Of a DNA stretch of 64,000 bases, positions 18,911 through 31,030 are shown in pieces. Position 1 is the first letter of the stretch. Every line of letters begins with the position of its first letter. Source of the stretch: Candidatus Didemnitutus mandela (lineage in GTDB: Bacteria > Verrucomicrobiota > Verrucomicrobiia > Opitutales > Opitutaceae); NCBI GenBank assembly GCA_002591725.1, contig NJAL01000006.1:144057-208056 (forward strand), in the 5' to 3' direction. Made by a program: the position numbers and the translations under genes. The notes under the pieces are model-generated. The model did no database searches. It saw nothing but the letters and a program-made list of their open reading frames with translations, and was not told where the DNA came from.

Positions 18911-21703
18911 ATGGCCAACAAACTTACTGCTAAAAAATCCACTCAAAAAATGGCAAAGAAGTCGGAACCCGCAGCGAAGAAAGCCGCGGGGAGACCTCCC
19001 CAATATGTCTACACGTGGGGCGCTGGCAAAGCCGATGGCAAAGGTTCGATGAAACACCTTCTCGGCGGGAAAGGCACCAATCTCGCGGAAATGACCCGCA
19101 TAGGCCTCCCGGTACCTCCGGGTTTCACCGTCACAACCGAGGTCTGCACCTACTTCTACGCAAACAAGCGGACCTACCCGGCCTCGCTCCAAACCCAGAT
19201 GGAAGCCAGCATGGCCAATATGGAAAAAATCATGGGCACAAAATTCGGCACCACCAGCGGCATGCCGCTCCTCGTCGCCGTCCGTTCCGGTGCTCGCGAT
19301 TCCATGCCGGGAATGATGGACACGATTTTGAACCTCGGCCTCAACGATCAGACGGTCGTCGCGCTCGAAAAAGCCACCAACAACCCCCGCTTTGCGTGGG
19401 ACTGCTATCGCCGTTTCGTCCAGATGTATGGCGACGTCGTGCTCGGCGTGCAGAAGCGCGCCAGCGAAGACCACGAGCCGCTTGAGACCGTCATCCACGC
19501 GTTCAAGCACGAAAAATACCACGACAACATCGAGGATTCGAAGCTCACCGCCGAAGACCAGAAAGAACTCGTAAAGCGTTTCAAGGTGCTCGTCAAAGAG
19601 CGTACCGGCCACGTTTTCCCGAACAATCCGTGGGATCAGCTCCGCAGCGCTGCCGGAGCAGTGTTCGGTTCCTGGATGAACGACCGCGCAACCGTCTATC
19701 GCCGCAAATACAACATTCCCTCTGAGTGGGGCACCGCCGTCAACGTCCAGGCCATGGTGTTCGGCAATACCGGTAACACCTCTGGCTCCGGCGTTGCGTT
19801 CACGCGCAATCCCACCAACGGCATCAACGAACTCTACGGCGAGTTCCTAATCAACGCGCAGGGCGAAGACGTCGTCGCCGGCGTCCGCACCCCAGAGCCC
19901 GTCCTCAAAATCCAAAAGTACTTTCCGCAAGCTTACACCCAGCTGCTCAAGGTGCGCTCGACCCTGGAAAAGCATTTCAAAGACGTTCAGGACATCGAAT
20001 TTACCATCCAGGAAGGCAAGCTATTCATGCTCCAAACACGCAACGGCAAGCGCACGGCAGCCGCCGCGCTGAAATTTTCCATAGATATGGTAAAGGAGAA
20101 ACTAATCGACTGGAAGGTCGCCGTCCAACGCAACCCAGCCGACCAGATCGAACAACTCCTCGCCCCAGTCTTCGACCTCGCCGAGATCAAGAAGGCCCAG
20201 ACGATCGCCACCGGTCTTCCCGCCGGCCCCGGCGCCGCCACCGGCAAGATCTACTTCAACGCTGGCCGCGCGGTCCAAGCAGCCGACGAGGGGAAAAAAA
20301 TTCTTCTCATCCGCGTCGAAACTTCCCCTGAAGATCTCCGTGGCATGATCGCCGCCGAAGGCATTCTCACCACGCGCGGTGGCGTCTCCTCGCACGCCGC
20401 CCTCGTCGCCCGCCAGATGGGCAAAGTCTGTGTTTGCGGCGCTTCTAACGTTCAAATCGACTACAAAAATAAGACCGCGACCATCGCCGGAGAATCCTTC
20501 AAGGAAGGCGATTTCCTCTCGATCGATGGCAACTCGGGCATCGTTTACGCAGGCAAAATTAAAACAGCTCCGTCCGAAATCGTCGCTGGTATCGTCAACA
20601 ATGACGAAGCCGCAAAGAAAACCGAGAAGTTCAAACACTACGTGCAGCTAATGAAGTGGTGCGCTAAGGCTACTAAGCTTGGCGTCCGCGCCAATGCCGA
20701 CACACCCGAGCAGGCCCGCATCGCAGTCGCTTTCGGCGCCAACGGCATCGGTCTTACCCGCACGGAACATATGTTTTTCGAAGGCAATCGCATCGACGTG
20801 ATGCGCGAGATGATCCTCTCCGACTCGCTCGAAGGTCGCGAAGCCGCCCTCGTAAAGCTCCTTCCCTACCAGCGCGAAGACTTCCTCGGAATCTTCAAGG
20901 CGCTCAGGGGAAGTCCGGCAACCATCCGCTTCCTTGATCCGCCGCTCCACGAATTCCTTCCACACACGGCCGAACAACAGACCGACCTCGCCAAGAAACT
21001 CGGCATCGCGTTCGAAAAAATCGAACAGCGTGTGCATGAGCTCGACGAATTAAACCCAATGTTAGGTTTACGCGGCTGCCGCCTCGGCATCAAGTATCCG
21101 GAAATCACCGCCATGCAGGCTCGTGCCGTCCTCGAGGCCGCCGTCGACGCCAAGAAGGCAGGGGTCAAGCCCAAGCCAGAAATTATGATTCCACTCGTCG
21201 GCTTCAAGAAAGAGCTCGATCTCCAGGTCGCGATTGTTCATAATGTTGCTGCTAAGGTTTTTTTTGAGAAAAAGACCAAGGTCGAATACTCGATCGGCGC
21301 CATGATCGAGATACCACGTTGCGCTCTCGCCGCCGACGAAATCGCTCAAACTGCCGAATTCTTCAGCTTCGGCACGAACGACCTCACGCAAACCTGTCTC
21401 GGTATGTCGCGCGACGACTCCAGCTCCTTCCTCGGCGCCTATCAGGAAGCCGAAATTTTCAAGAAAAACCCCTTCGCCTCCGTCGACCAGACGGGCGTTG
21501 GCTCCCTCATGGAGCTCGCCATCGAGAAAAGCACCAAGACCCGCCCTGGCATTAAGCTCGGCGTCTGCGGCGAACATGGTGGCGATCCGAACTCGGTCAA
21601 GTTCTGCCACAAAGCCGGTTTGAGCTACGTGTCTTGCTCGCCCTATCGCGTCCCTATCGCCCGCCTTGCGGCAGCCCAAGCTGCCCTTGCAGATGCAAAA
21701 TAA
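18911..21703 (+). CDS. ppdK: pyruvate, phosphate dikinase
   Basis: PPDK interconverts pyruvate + ATP + phosphate with phosphoenolpyruvate + AMP + pyrophosphate in the cytoplasm, serving glycolysis or gluconeogenesis. The 930-residue protein has, after a Lys/Ala-rich N-terminal extension of about 30 residues, the ATP-grasp domain ([20 protein letters not shown], then [15 protein letters not shown]), the phosphohistidine swivel domain with [15 protein letters not shown] (catalytic His495), and the C-terminal TIM-barrel PEP/pyruvate domain with [11 protein letters not shown] and [10 protein letters not shown] (catalytic Cys886). Common forms have GGMTSHAA; here Thr is Ser, a mild change at the regulatory position. 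Length is normal. It is flanked by decay downstream, so it is likely an essential enzyme for the symbiont. Confidence 0.96.
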   Translation: MANKLTAKKSTQKMAKKSEPAAKKAAGRPPQYVYTWGAGKADGKGSMKHLLGGKGTNLAEMTRIGLPVPPGFTVTTEVCTYFYANKRTYPASLQTQMEASMANMEKIMGTKFGTTSGMPLLVAVRSGARDSMPGMMDTILNLGLNDQTVVALEKATNNPRFAWDCYRRFVQMYGDVVLGVQKRASEDHEPLETVIHAFKHEKYHDNIEDSKLTAEDQKELVKRFKVLVKERTGHVFPNNPWDQLRSAAGAVFGSWMNDRATVYRRKYNIPSEWGTAVNVQAMVFGNTGNTSGSGVAFTRNPTNGINELYGEFLINAQGEDVVAGVRTPEPVLKIQKYFPQAYTQLLKVRSTLEKHFKDVQDIEFTIQEGKLFMLQTRNGKRTAAAALKFSIDMVKEKLIDWKVAVQRNPADQIEQLLAPVFDLAEIKKAQTIATGLPAGPGAATGKIYFNAGRAVQAADEGKKILLIRVETSPEDLRGMIAAEGILTTRGGVSSHAALVARQMGKVCVCGASNVQIDYKNKTATIAGESFKEGDFLSIDGNSGIVYAGKIKTAPSEIVAGIVNNDEAAKKTEKFKHYVQLMKWCAKATKLGVRANADTPEQARIAVAFGANGIGLTRTEHMFFEGNRIDVMREMILSDSLEGREAALVKLLPYQREDFLGIFKALRGSPATIRFLDPPLHEFLPHTAEQQTDLAKKLGIAFEKIEQRVHELDELNPMLGLRGCRLGIKYPEITAMQARAVLEAAVDAKKAGVKPKPEIMIPLVGFKKELDLQVAIVHNVAAKVFFEKKTKVEYSIGAMIEIPRCALAADEIAQTAEFFSFGTNDLTQTCLGMSRDDSSSFLGAYQEAEIFKKNPFASVDQTGVGSLMELAIEKSTKTRPGIKLGVCGEHGGDPNSVKFCHKAGLSYVSCSPYRVPIARLAAAQAALADAK

Positions 21704-22214
21704 AACGCACCCGACAACCTCATTCTTATAGCTCCAACCATTTTGGTCAGAGTCTTTTCCCCAGGCGAGCGTTTAGCTAACCCTCCCAACTTTTCTTTTC
21801 CTGTCTCCATAAATTGACTCGCGTGTGTCGTTCTATCCCGCCCCCCCTTACCCTCTGACTGTGTTTCGCGCACCCACTTTCCTGTGGTGAGAAACTCCGG
21901 TCGTGGCTCCTGTTCGGCCAAGGGAAGCGCTCGCTTCCAAAATAGCCAAATTCAACGCCCTACTCACCAAACACCCGGAGAAAAACGCCGCCTCCCGAGC
22001 TCCTTCTGTTGAAATCGCTGCTCTACGTGTAAGTCCTGCACGACGAAGAGATGGGGAAAAGCTCCTGACGAAAGCCACCGTCCAATATCTCGACACAAAG
22101 CTCGTCATCAGCGTCCAGCTGTACGCTCTATTCGATGCCACCCGAATGCAACAAGGCCAAGGCGAGCGAGAAAGAGAAAACGAAGGAATCCAAGCGCATT
22201 CGCTTTGACTGGGA
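21704..22214. other. decayed DNA, nothing identified
   Basis: No intact gene. A plus-strand open reading at 21903-22208 with a basic, Ala-rich texture has no family I recognise and runs toward the thioredoxin remnant; it could be that gene's N-terminal region. Confidence 0.3.
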
Positions 22215-22790
22215 AGCTTGCATCGGAAATCAATTTCACATAACCTAGGAAAACCTCATTCAAGCACCATGCCGACCTCAAAGGCCAGGTTGTCATGCTT
22301 GATTTCTGGACCATCTGGTGCGCGGCTCCTACATCGCATCATTTCCGAAAGTTCGCGCCAAGGTCATGCACTTCAAAGATTCGCCGATCGAGTTCATCGG
22401 CGTCATAATCTTGCAAGATAGGTCATTAATCTCAGAACCAAGCCCATCGAAACCAAGAGCGGTCCACAAAAGGGATATAGACTAATATCCGACATTCTGA
22501 AAAAGTACAACATAACTTAGGAGGCCGCTTTCGCCAGTAGGAGACTTTCAATCCCGACTTCGCAATTCTCGGTATTCCCTATATCGCCATCATCGGCCTG
22601 AACAACACCGTGCGTTTTCGCCGGTCTAAACCCCCATGATCCGACCGCCAACATCGAGAGAAGAGCCACCACTCTGCTAAAGGAATTCAACATGCCGGTG
22701 CCTGCCGCCAAAAACCGAATAACGGCCGGAAAGCGCCAATTCACTTAGCCTGGAAAGCTCTTTCTCCCGGCTTTTTTATCGGTTCATCCA
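22215..22790 (+). pseudogene. TlpA/ResA-type thioredoxin remnant
   Basis: TlpA-type proteins are membrane-anchored periplasmic thioredoxins used in cytochrome c maturation or disulfide reduction. The frame at about 22275-22330 gives LKGQVVMLDFWTIWCAAPTS, which matches GKVVxLDFWATWCGPC, but the second active-site Cys is gone. Near 22560 AILGIPYIAIIGLNNTVRF matches the cis-proline strand (GIPxxxLIDxxGxVR). Stops separate the two. Family order and spacing are right for a single lost gene. Confidence 0.6.
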
Positions 22791-23390
22791 GACATAAGCA
22801 GGCTTCCATCTTCATTCTCCGGAAGGTGGGCTCAATTCGTTTTCCGCGCCGCCGATTAGAGAACGTAACTGCACGTTTTCGTAAACGTCGCCCCTTTCTA
22901 TGGCGCTTCTTCCAGCGATTTCAGCTCATTCAATTCATTCAATACAGCCTCGCTCATAAAGTAAATCATTGTACCGCAGCAGAAAGATACAGACCAAACA
23001 AGCGATCCAAGGTAATGAGACCACCAAGGCTAAAAAGTTCGCAACCCATCAGGTTCAAACTGGTAAACGAGCAATCCGGTCTCCGTATCCCCTCAAGCCA
23101 CCACGCTCACCGTCTTCCGACAACAGGATCCTATACGGCCGCCTCGGACGGCGATCCAACAGCGTTCGAAAGCAGCTCATTAATCTCATTTTACCACTGG
23201 TAGTGGGGAAGCCCGATCAACAATCTTTTCTAATACAATACGATTAGCTGTTTAGTCCTCTTTGTCAGCGCATTTTCGCTTTCTTGATCGTTACCTTTTG
23301 CTCGACCGTGTTTTCCCACCGCGGGAAACGTCGCCGCAGTCGGCTGACTGCTTTTCGTTCCACCAGTAATGTTCGTCACAGGCCCCTTCT
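22791..23390. other. decayed DNA, nothing identified
   Basis: No intact gene and no family match. Open readings here change frame repeatedly. It may include the signal peptide end of the polygalacturonase that follows. Confidence 0.3.
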
Positions 23391-24480
23391 TGTGTCCCTA
23401 GTTTTTTATATAAATTAATTCTAAAAAACATTTACGGAAATTCGATTTACCCGAGCCCACACAGATCAAAACCCAGAAAGAAGCTAACGCCGTCTTTCGT
23501 AGACCCGATCCTTTGATCACAGAGAAAAGCTTTCACGACGCCACCATCACCAACTCTGGAACGATCGGACATCAGTGGGAAACATTGCTCGGGGTAGCCT
23601 GAACGTACCGCCGCCACGGACCATCTTGGGTGCAGTATCTATCATCCGCCCGAATCTCACCATGACCGACGGTTGCGATCGCCTGCTCCTTGTAAACGTA
23701 ACCCCTCACCAACGTCCTCGATGTTTCATTTTGTCCCCAAGCGCGTCAACAACCCGACCTTGGCCCGCGTCAAATGTCCACGCTCCGCGAGATGGCTCCG
23801 CCCACCAACACCAGGACTATCAGTCATGGCCCGGGCAGAAATTTCTAGATCTACGATTGCGACATCGGAGCCGGTGACGACAACATCGTGATCAAATCCA
23901 CAAGTGGCGTAGGCAGCTTTGTGCAAAGCGTGCGCTACGAGCTGCATTTAGATGTGCAGCTTTGCACAATTAACCGACGGAGCTTCAAAGGCGACGCGAG
24001 AACAAATTGCAAGCAATCCACAACATGGACCTTTAAAAACATCACCGTGCGCAACGCCCGCCGTGCTAAAATTGCCCAGGCATCCCGAAAAGCTCCATTT
24101 CCGGTCTCATCTTTTCGCGACGTCCACTTAATCGCAAAAAAGGGATTCGATCTAACACAATGCTGGCACTCCAAACTTCGAAAACGTCACCAACAACATC
24201 CCCCCTGGCGTCGTTTCAAAAAAGATTCCGAAAGAACACTGGACGATTTTCTGGAGGCTAGGTTTGTCCCACACCGACATTTTCAGCCTTCGCCCGGGCC
24301 AACCTATGATCAAACTCCGTTCCCCTGCCAGTCCCTCGGACTTTTTCTCCGCCCCTTCCTCTGGACCAACGACTGCCGTCAGCGCGCCAGCACGATTCCG
24401 GTTATCGCCGATGTCGTTTTGACCAACACCCGCACGCGACTCTTTGTGCAGCCAGCGAGCACGGTTTGATCATTCGGGAA
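23391..24480 (+). pseudogene. glycoside hydrolase family 28 (polygalacturonase) remnant
   Basis: GH28 enzymes are right-handed beta-helix hydrolases that cut pectin-like polymers. Plus frames give FHFVPKRVNNPTLARVK (family: FHxxPxxxxNLTxxxVxI), then YDCDIGAGDDNIVIKSTSG, which is the signature DCDIxxGDDNIAIKSG containing two of the catalytic Asp residues, then TWTFKNITVRNARRAKIAQA and FRDVHLIAKKGF, matching the later helix rungs. Stops and frame changes separate these. The catalytic DD pair survives but the His-containing GHG rung is lost. The gene would have coded a secreted carbohydrate-degrading enzyme. Confidence 0.65.
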
Positions 24481-25470
24481 AAGGCGCAGACCAGCATCGT
24501 CCATTTCTATGAAAACGGGCGCCGGCGGTCCACGTTCACCGTCTACTCTCGACGCAAAAAATCGTTGTCTATCCCAACTTAAGGAAGACCGATAAGGCAA
24601 CTAGCAGGATCAAAAAGCAGAAACTGCCCGATTGGTTTGAAATAGTTAGCGCGAAATAGTTCCGCTTTGCTTCCAAGCGCTCCAAGGAAAAGCCTTAGGA
24701 TTGCTTCCAACCTACCGTCTCGCTCCGGAAAAATCGTGAAAATTTTCTGAAATCGGCGTTATCTTGCCAAACTCTCCAGCCATGGAAACCTACAACGAAA
24801 TGATCCGAACACCTCACCGGACCATCACCACGCCGCTTTTCTACTTCGGAAAAAAACGCGTTCCACCCTCCAGACGCTCGCCAAGTTTCTCGACTTAGCC
24901 GCATTGGTGTTCATTGGTGGAACGCTCTTCCGGATGCTGGGCTACCTCTGATAATCTTTAGACTCTACGTAAGTTTGAAACTGGTTGGGATCGGCTTTGG
25001 TCTGCAAAACATCGTAAACAATTTCATCAGCAGCATTATCATTCTCGCCGAGCGTCTAATCTCGATCGGTAATCGCGTGGAAATCAACAGCGTCGCCGGG
25101 CAGGTTTCTCAAATTTGCATGCACAGAACCGCTCGTCGGTCCAAACGACAGCATCTCCGTTATCGTGACCAACTTGAGTTTTATCAGCAATTGCAGTGTA
25201 AACTAGGATTACGGCAACTGGGAAAATGTGCTTCTTTTTTCCCATCGGCAACGCTTGCGACACCAACCCGGAGCGAGTATGCAGTCGCTTGGCCGAGGTT
25301 GTGTTGCAACGTTCCCAGCTCCGCAAACCCAACCTGATTTTTCATCGACTTTGGAGAGATCTCGCTAGATTTTTAACTCGGTATCATAGAACGCCAAAAT
25401 GGGCCACTCGACCAAGAGCTTCCTGAGAAAAAACTCCGGAGAAGCCGTAGATTGAGACTCCTTTCCCATA
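24481..25470 (+). pseudogene. mscS: MscS-type mechanosensitive channel remnant
   Basis: MscS channels open under membrane tension to release solutes. The open segment from 24975 contains GIGFGLQNIVNNFISSIIIL followed by AERLISIGNRVEINSVAGQV, an excellent match to the pore helix and the start of the beta domain (GFGLQNIVxNFxSGxxLLxERPIxVGDxVExxGxxGxV). After a frame change, ISVIVTNLSFISNCSVN and then a stop, DYGNW, match the family IVPNSxFISxxVxNWS. The later segment TNPERVCSRLAEVVLQRSQL resembles the C-terminal domain. The N-terminal helices, near 24880, are broken (LDLAALVFIGGTLFRMLGYL then stops). Confidence 0.75.
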
Positions 25471-26465
25471 GCGAGATCTTTATTTGCGCAGCTGCCTGTT
25501 GCCGTTAAGCTGCTGGTCCGCCCAAAGACTGAGCAACCAGGAGGCAGACGCAATAAACCACGGATCGTTATTTGAGCCCAGAAAAATCCAGCGTCGCGGA
25601 GTGGTTCGCCAGCGTCTTGGCGCGGCGTGTGTCTTCCCAGTGGGCACCGCCCTGTCAGAACACTTTGGTCGAGCGGGACTTGCCGCTGTAGCTGGAAACC
25701 ATCGCGTAACAATGCTCGCCGGCGTTGTAAATGACGGCCAAATTTACGACCGTCGGGTCGAAAGTTTCGCAATCAACGGAAGGCTTGTCGTTGTTTTCGC
25801 ATAGATGGCCCGTAACATCGTAAATTTCCGCAGGTTATCCTTTCCGGACCCAGTTGATATGGTAATGCAAACCATAAATGCTGGACCGCATCAGATTCGC
25901 CATAATTCGTCATACATACATCGAAGCCAACGTAGTTTTTATACATCGCCTTTTTGTGGAGCGCCCGTAACATAAAATAACTGTAAAGCCTTGTGATCAA
26001 TGCACCCGCACTCGATCGCAATGCGAATCAGACCAGGGGTTGGCGACAATGGTTGCTTTAGTCAGTATCCTTGATGCTTGCGGCCTATCTAGGCAAAATG
26101 GATCACTATCTGCTCCGGCTTATAAGGAATGCCGATGCCGCCACCGAAGTTTAGAAGCTCAAACTTGGTGCCAAGCTCGCGATTCAGCTCCACCACCATA
26201 TGCGGATTCGGCAGCGTCTTTACGCCATAATAATCCACAAAGCCACCCAACACCCATTGAATATCTCATAAAAAGCGAGTGCATTTTCCCACACCGCTGT
26301 CTCGGCATAGATATGAGACGGTGTCGGTATTTTGGCCGCGACAGCCTCGAGTTGCTCCTTAGCAAACGGGAGGATCCTTTCAGCCATGGCCATGGATGCA
26401 AGCGGTGGAAACCCCCACGAAAAAACTTTTCTGTCAACGCTCCATCTGTACCTATGAGCGCTCAT
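25430..26465 (-). pseudogene. lysA: diaminopimelate decarboxylase remnant with internal deletion
   Basis: LysA removes CO2 from meso-diaminopimelate to make lysine, using pyridoxal phosphate. The N-terminal part reads AERILPFAKEQLEAVAAKIP then TPSHIYAETAVWENA. A frame change leads to DYYGVKTLPNPHM with the Schiff-base Lys in YGVK, and the same frame runs directly into VVELNRELGTKFELLNFGGG then IGIPYKPEQ, a segment that in intact enzymes lies about 150 residues later. So an in-frame-looking internal deletion removed the middle of the barrel. Further on, GHLCENNDKPSVDCETF and NLAVIYNAGEHCYAMVSSYS match the C-terminal active-site region (GxxCExxD; NAGAYxxxMAxxYN). Several stops follow. The enzyme cannot work. 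Confidence 0.75.
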
Positions 26466-26479
26466 TAGCTGCCAATTCC

Positions 26480-27610
26480 AATCTTAAGCCTTCCGTTGCA
26501 ATTTATTTTAACTCTGCCCAAAAAAAGAGCGCCAGGCCAGGAAGCTAGCCAGTGCGAGAGCCCGACAGTCATCGACAACGCAGTGCTATTATTAAAACAC
26601 GCCCACGAGCGTGTCAGCGGCGATGTTAAAATACAATATCTCCAACAACGCCGAGGCGCTGCCCGCGATTTCCCCAAAGGGGCCCATCGCCAAAGCCATC
26701 ATGTTCGGCGAAATCGTGCCTGCCGACGGAAAGATTGAAAAAATAAAAACGCGGTCAACACCGACACCCGTCCCGATCTGTCTCTCCCACCAAAGCGAGC
26801 GCAACGCCAACCAGCACCTGCCACATCTCGTGGAGATGCATCAACCAACGATTTAACTGCAACACGGAAATCATGTCAGTGCGATTGATTCCGAAAACCA
26901 GTGTTTATTGTTGCGGTGAAAATCCGCTCTAAGATCGATAAACACGAACGGAAGCTCCATCAGATAGAATAGGGGAAAATGCCCCGCCCCTATTCTGAAA
27001 CTGACGGCCAGCAACGCACCCAAGAAAGTACCTGTCGTTAGCAGGTGGCAATAGGTCTGCAAAGCGCGCCCGATACTTTTACCCCGACGACTCGCCAGTG
27101 TAACCCTTCCCGGAAACGCCAGCATCATCGTTTCAACGCAGCCGGGACCGGGCACCGTTAGCATTTAGAAAATTCCCCGCCACCCGGTCCATCTGATAAG
27201 CTGTCCGCCCACGGCCGAAACGAAAATTGGCGATGTACTCAGAGTCAGCATGACAACAAATAAATTTTTCGCTAATTCGCGCTCATCTAAAAACCCCGTA
27301 TTACGGTTCGCTGTGCCACCATATCTGCTAAACTGACCAGCGCTATTACGAGTCGCCATATCAACAAAGCCGCCATCGAATATGCCATCAAAACAGCCAC
27401 GAAAATCGCAAGTTTCACCAGCAGCGGGCTTATATCTATCTCGTCAATGCACAACTGGCCAAAAAACTGCTCTCAACAATAGCCCGGCCAGAAACACGGA
27501 AACGTGAGTTGGCACCGCGCTAATATCGACTTAAAGTTCCTACGTACAGTCCCAGATAACGCGAGCAAATAGATATCGGTTGCAAACAGGTCCGATCACC
27601 ATCAGCGCCC
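26480..27610 (-). pseudogene. Bcr/CflA-family drug efflux transporter remnant
   Basis: This was a 12-helix major facilitator exporter. Minus-strand fragments occur in the right order: THVSVFLAGLLL near the N-terminus, FLDERELAKNLFVVMLTLST, then IFVSAVGGQLIRWTGWRGIF (family: PxLAPxxGGxLLxWxGWRxIF), then SIGRALQTYCHLLTTGTFLG, ELPFVFIDLRADF, and finally PNMMALAMGPFGEIAGSASA followed by LLEILYFNIAA (family: PxxxAxAxxPFxxxAGxASALxGxxQ). Stops separate each fragment. Substrate cannot be inferred. Confidence 0.7.
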
Positions 27611-27619
27611 TTAGCACAA

Positions 27620-29320
27620 AACCAGTTCGTAACGAACATAGAAGCCATCGGTCAGGGAATTGTACCAGGAACACGTTAACTGGGCCTGGCTGAAGCGGAC
27701 TTCGTCGCCGAAACAACCCACCTTACAACTCAATACATCTATGATCGCAAATACTAAAGCCTCTAGCTTACCACGGCGCTCCAAGCCGAGCTGGGAAACA
27801 AATGGACTGCAGACGAAGGAAACCGTCTCCTCGCAGCCATTGTCTGCTTCTACGCCAACACCATAATCGGCAAGGATCTCGAAAACATAATCACCAGCTG
27901 GAATTAGGGCGCCAAACACGTCCTCGGCTACATCTCCAAATAAATTGCGTGCCAGCCGGTTGCCCGCCTGTTTTCCCCAATCAATGGGAAACCGAGCCCC
28001 GCATTCTCGCCACAATCCGTTGCCGAGAGCTCCCCCTAGTTTGAAACGGCGCGCCAGCGCAAGGATGGGCGGCAACATCGACATCGCCCTTACCATTTTT
28101 CGGTCATCGACCGCAGAGGTCGGTTCACCAGCATCTCAATTATAACCAACGACATCACAAAAAAAGAGCAACCTCGCCTAGAAACGTTCCATCTTAGAGC
28201 TTGTCGCGCAAGCCGCCACCCAGGAAATCTACAACACCGCGTTCGGACGCGATCTTCCGCACGCAAGAGACTATCCTATCATGCTGCTATATAGCTTTTG
28301 GGGGGGAACGGGCTCGATGTGCGTACGCACGGCATCTGCAGCATCATCCAGCGCAACGACATGAAAGGCCTGACCCCCTGCATCAACCCCAGAGGCTGCA
28401 TCTTGCGGTCCTCACCACCTCTCCGTTTGCTCTCTAGGTCAACTGTATGTACTTTGTAACCTGGCCGAAAGCATTCCGCCACGATGCTTCCGTTCAGCTA
28501 TGAAAACCGCCTACTCGGCCATATTCTTGTCTACTACCATCGCCGCCAGCCCCTCACCGGAACCGATCTCCAACCCCTTGTGGCCATAGCCGCACAGGTG
28601 GCCTTTGCCAATTACGCTGACAGCAGGCAGCGAGCGCGTTAGAAGCCATGGTCAATGGAGCTAACCAGCTCAGCTCCAACAGACAACGGCGCAAACGAAG
28701 GAACTTTCCTAATAGCGTTTCGCACGACCTGCACGCATCCGTCCGTACTACCTACTACCTACTATGCACAGCTACACAGCCGCCGTTTCTCGAGGGTTTA
28801 CGGTTCCGTATTGCCCTAAGATGGGGAAGGGGACAGCCCCGGCATCTCATCTCATCAAACGAGTTTTGCGTAAAGGCACGCGGATGTATCAAATTACTAG
28901 CGATCTCCTAGTTTACAGCCGGATTAGCTTCATCTCAAACCAGTTGCGACCAAATAACTCATTCACAGGATCATGGAGCAATACCCAAGAATGCACCCCA
29001 AACGTACCGATACTGATACCGTCGATCCGCTGTTCCACATCTTTGCGCACGTACCTTCGTTGATTCAGGTGGTTCCAAGCTTCCTCAGCAACGGAGTAAA
29101 ATTTGCTGCTGCCAAGAACGCGCCCCAAAGTCCATATCGAAGATAAAACCTACAGCGGTCAAATGGGCCCTCTAGGTTGAGAGGTAATGAGATCGCCGTC
29201 AAACTAAAACACCAATCCCGCATCTTCGGACTTTAAAAACAGCTACACAACCAAGGCGACTACGAAGGCACCCTCGGTATAGAATCCGATAGCTTCAAAA
29301 TAGCCGACTAATGATCTAGT
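27620..29320 (+). pseudogene. PAS/GAF sensor histidine kinase remnant
   Basis: A PAS domain is readable near 27820-28180: IVCFYANTIIGKDLENIITS then WN-stop-GAKHVLGYIS (family: IVxSSDDAIIxKDLxGIITSWNxGAExLFGYxxxE), then ETARQRKDG and a conserved DIT region. A GAF-like piece appears near 28330-28610 (NRLLGHILVYYH...DLQPLVAIAAQVAFA, family: F..EDxxLLxxIAxQVAxAI). At about 29040-29100 VPSLIQVVPSFLSNGVKFAA matches the N box of a histidine kinase ATPase domain (RLxQVxxNLLSNAxKFT). The phosphoacceptor His region was not found. It was probably a cytoplasmic hybrid-type sensor kinase. Confidence 0.6.
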
Positions 29321-29519
29321 TTTCGCTAGCTTAAGGAGACAGTGTATATTTTTGCTCTGCTCGCTCACAACTCAAACATTTCGTTGCATGCTACTTTTTC
29401 ACAGTTTCCAGTCAAGATTTCTATTAGGAAAAATCTAAAGCCTTATTCTTATAAGGATGAGGGATCGCCTAGTTTTTCAATCAACTAATTTTGTTTTTGT
29501 TTTGTTTTTATTCTAGCAC
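29321..29519. other. short decayed spacer
   Basis: AT-rich DNA between two remnants. No gene seen. Confidence 0.4.
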
Positions 29520-31030
29520 GTCAATGCGCGCTGGCAAGGAACCTAGTCCGAAACACTTCTTATACTTATACCTTATATTTTTTAAATATAATATATATTG
29601 AATCTTTTCCTGGGTTTTTTGCGATGGTCTTCGACGAATCGCTCGCTTTTTCCGCAACTGGTACCGCCACTTGCGCCTGTTTGCGTTTTTCCGCCTTCCG
29701 GCCCAAACAGCCGCCCACACAATCATCGATTCGTCTATTGCTCTCGAATACCAGCGTGCCTAGCCACAGCCTAATTCCAGAAACGTGCAATCGCGGTTCA
29801 CCAACAACAGCGTTGCCCAGGATTCCACGAGCAAGTTCTCCAGCAAATCCAAGATCTCATGTGGAGATAGTCGTCAGCTCGTCCATCACAAACATATTCG
29901 CAAGTTGCATAAAAAACTAAGCGAACAACAAACAGTTCCACTCGCCACTCGAAAGCATTTTTGCGAGCATGCACGTCCGAGTCGATTCGAGAAGGCTATC
30001 CTAAGATAGCTGATCACGTTCCGCGTGCTGCTATCGGTGGTCATCGTTGGATGTGCCGTTGGCGACAGTCTTGTTCCCATAAATCTGCACACGCAACTGG
30101 TCGGTAGTAGACGTTTTCCTGGTTCGTACCGTATTCCGCGAAACCGCTCGTGGGATAAAGCTAAGACAAAAAGCAACAGTTTGATCAAGGTCGCCTCGCC
30201 TTGCCAGCGCTGTTCGGCCAGAAGATGCCAGTCCTTTCGCCGTGCTAGATGGCCATAAAAATCCCGCACGACAGCGCGACCATCCGCCCACGCAAAGATG
30301 AGATTTCCTCATTCGATAACCTTATAACCTTCACACCGGCCTGATCCATCTCGGCCAGCTTGATTGTGGCTGGCTCTGCCCCACGCGCTCGCGCTTCCGC
30401 AAGCATCTGTTTCCAGAGGGATGGTACGGGCCGTTGCCAGCGAACGCTGAGCTTTCATACCGCGTCGGATCTATTTTTCTTCCTGCGCAAATTTCTTTTC
30501 GAAACCCTACGCGCTGTTTTTGCTCCGTTTCGAACGCTTCCTGTTCCCTCACAAGGTAGGTGCCGTAGTCGCAGGCCCAGTCACCCAAACGGTTGCGATA
30601 GAGTTCAACGATATGTGTAGCAATCTTGAAAAAATGTCCTTTAGGACATCATAGAAAAGAGTGTCGGCTTCTTGTTGATCAGAAATTCCTCGAACCAAAG
30701 AACCAATTTGAGGTTGAAGGGACTGGCCGCCTCGTCGAACAGCAATAGATCCGGCTAGTCCGCCAGCACTCGAACCAACAAGCGCCCAGCGCTTTCAAAC
30801 CACTCGAAAGCGCCGGCGGTAAACCGACCCGGCCTGGCGAAACACACCGCCACTGTTCGGCTACATTTTGCCAGCCATTACTTTCATCAAGAAGTCGATT
30901 TTCCAGCGCCATTCCATCCAAGCAGGCAGACGTGCTGGCCAAGGTGAACCTGAAGGTTGATGGCCTCCAAAATTGTCAGGGTGTCAAAGCGCAACTTCGC
31001 GTAGAATAGCATAAAAAGTACAGCCCACCA
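29520..31030 (-). pseudogene. uup: ABC-F ATPase remnant, Uup type
   Basis: Uup is a soluble two-domain ABC-F protein linked to ribosome function and to suppression of transposon excision. From upstream to downstream the minus strand shows the first Walker A (INLQVHLGQHVCLLGWNGAG then KST), a Walker B and D-loop piece that is badly broken, ATHIVELYRNRLGDWACDYG then TYLVREQEAFETEQKQ (the linker after the first domain), a second Walker A region (HGERTGIFWPNSAGK where GILGPNGAGK is expected), and LVVESWATLLLVNRDCTFLE (family: FxGTVLLVSHDRxFL) near the end. Order is perfect for Uup/EttA-like proteins; the DYxTYLxxKE linker favours Uup. Many stops. Confidence 0.75.

Noticed and set aside
18878..21679. 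Long antisense open frames (up to 244 residues) opposite ppdK, and similar ones opposite pheT, pgi and purH
   Set aside because: They arise from the codon bias of the sense gene and show no family resemblance.
21903..22208. 101-residue plus-strand open frame
   Set aside because: No start context, no family, composition like decayed DNA; not called as a gene.
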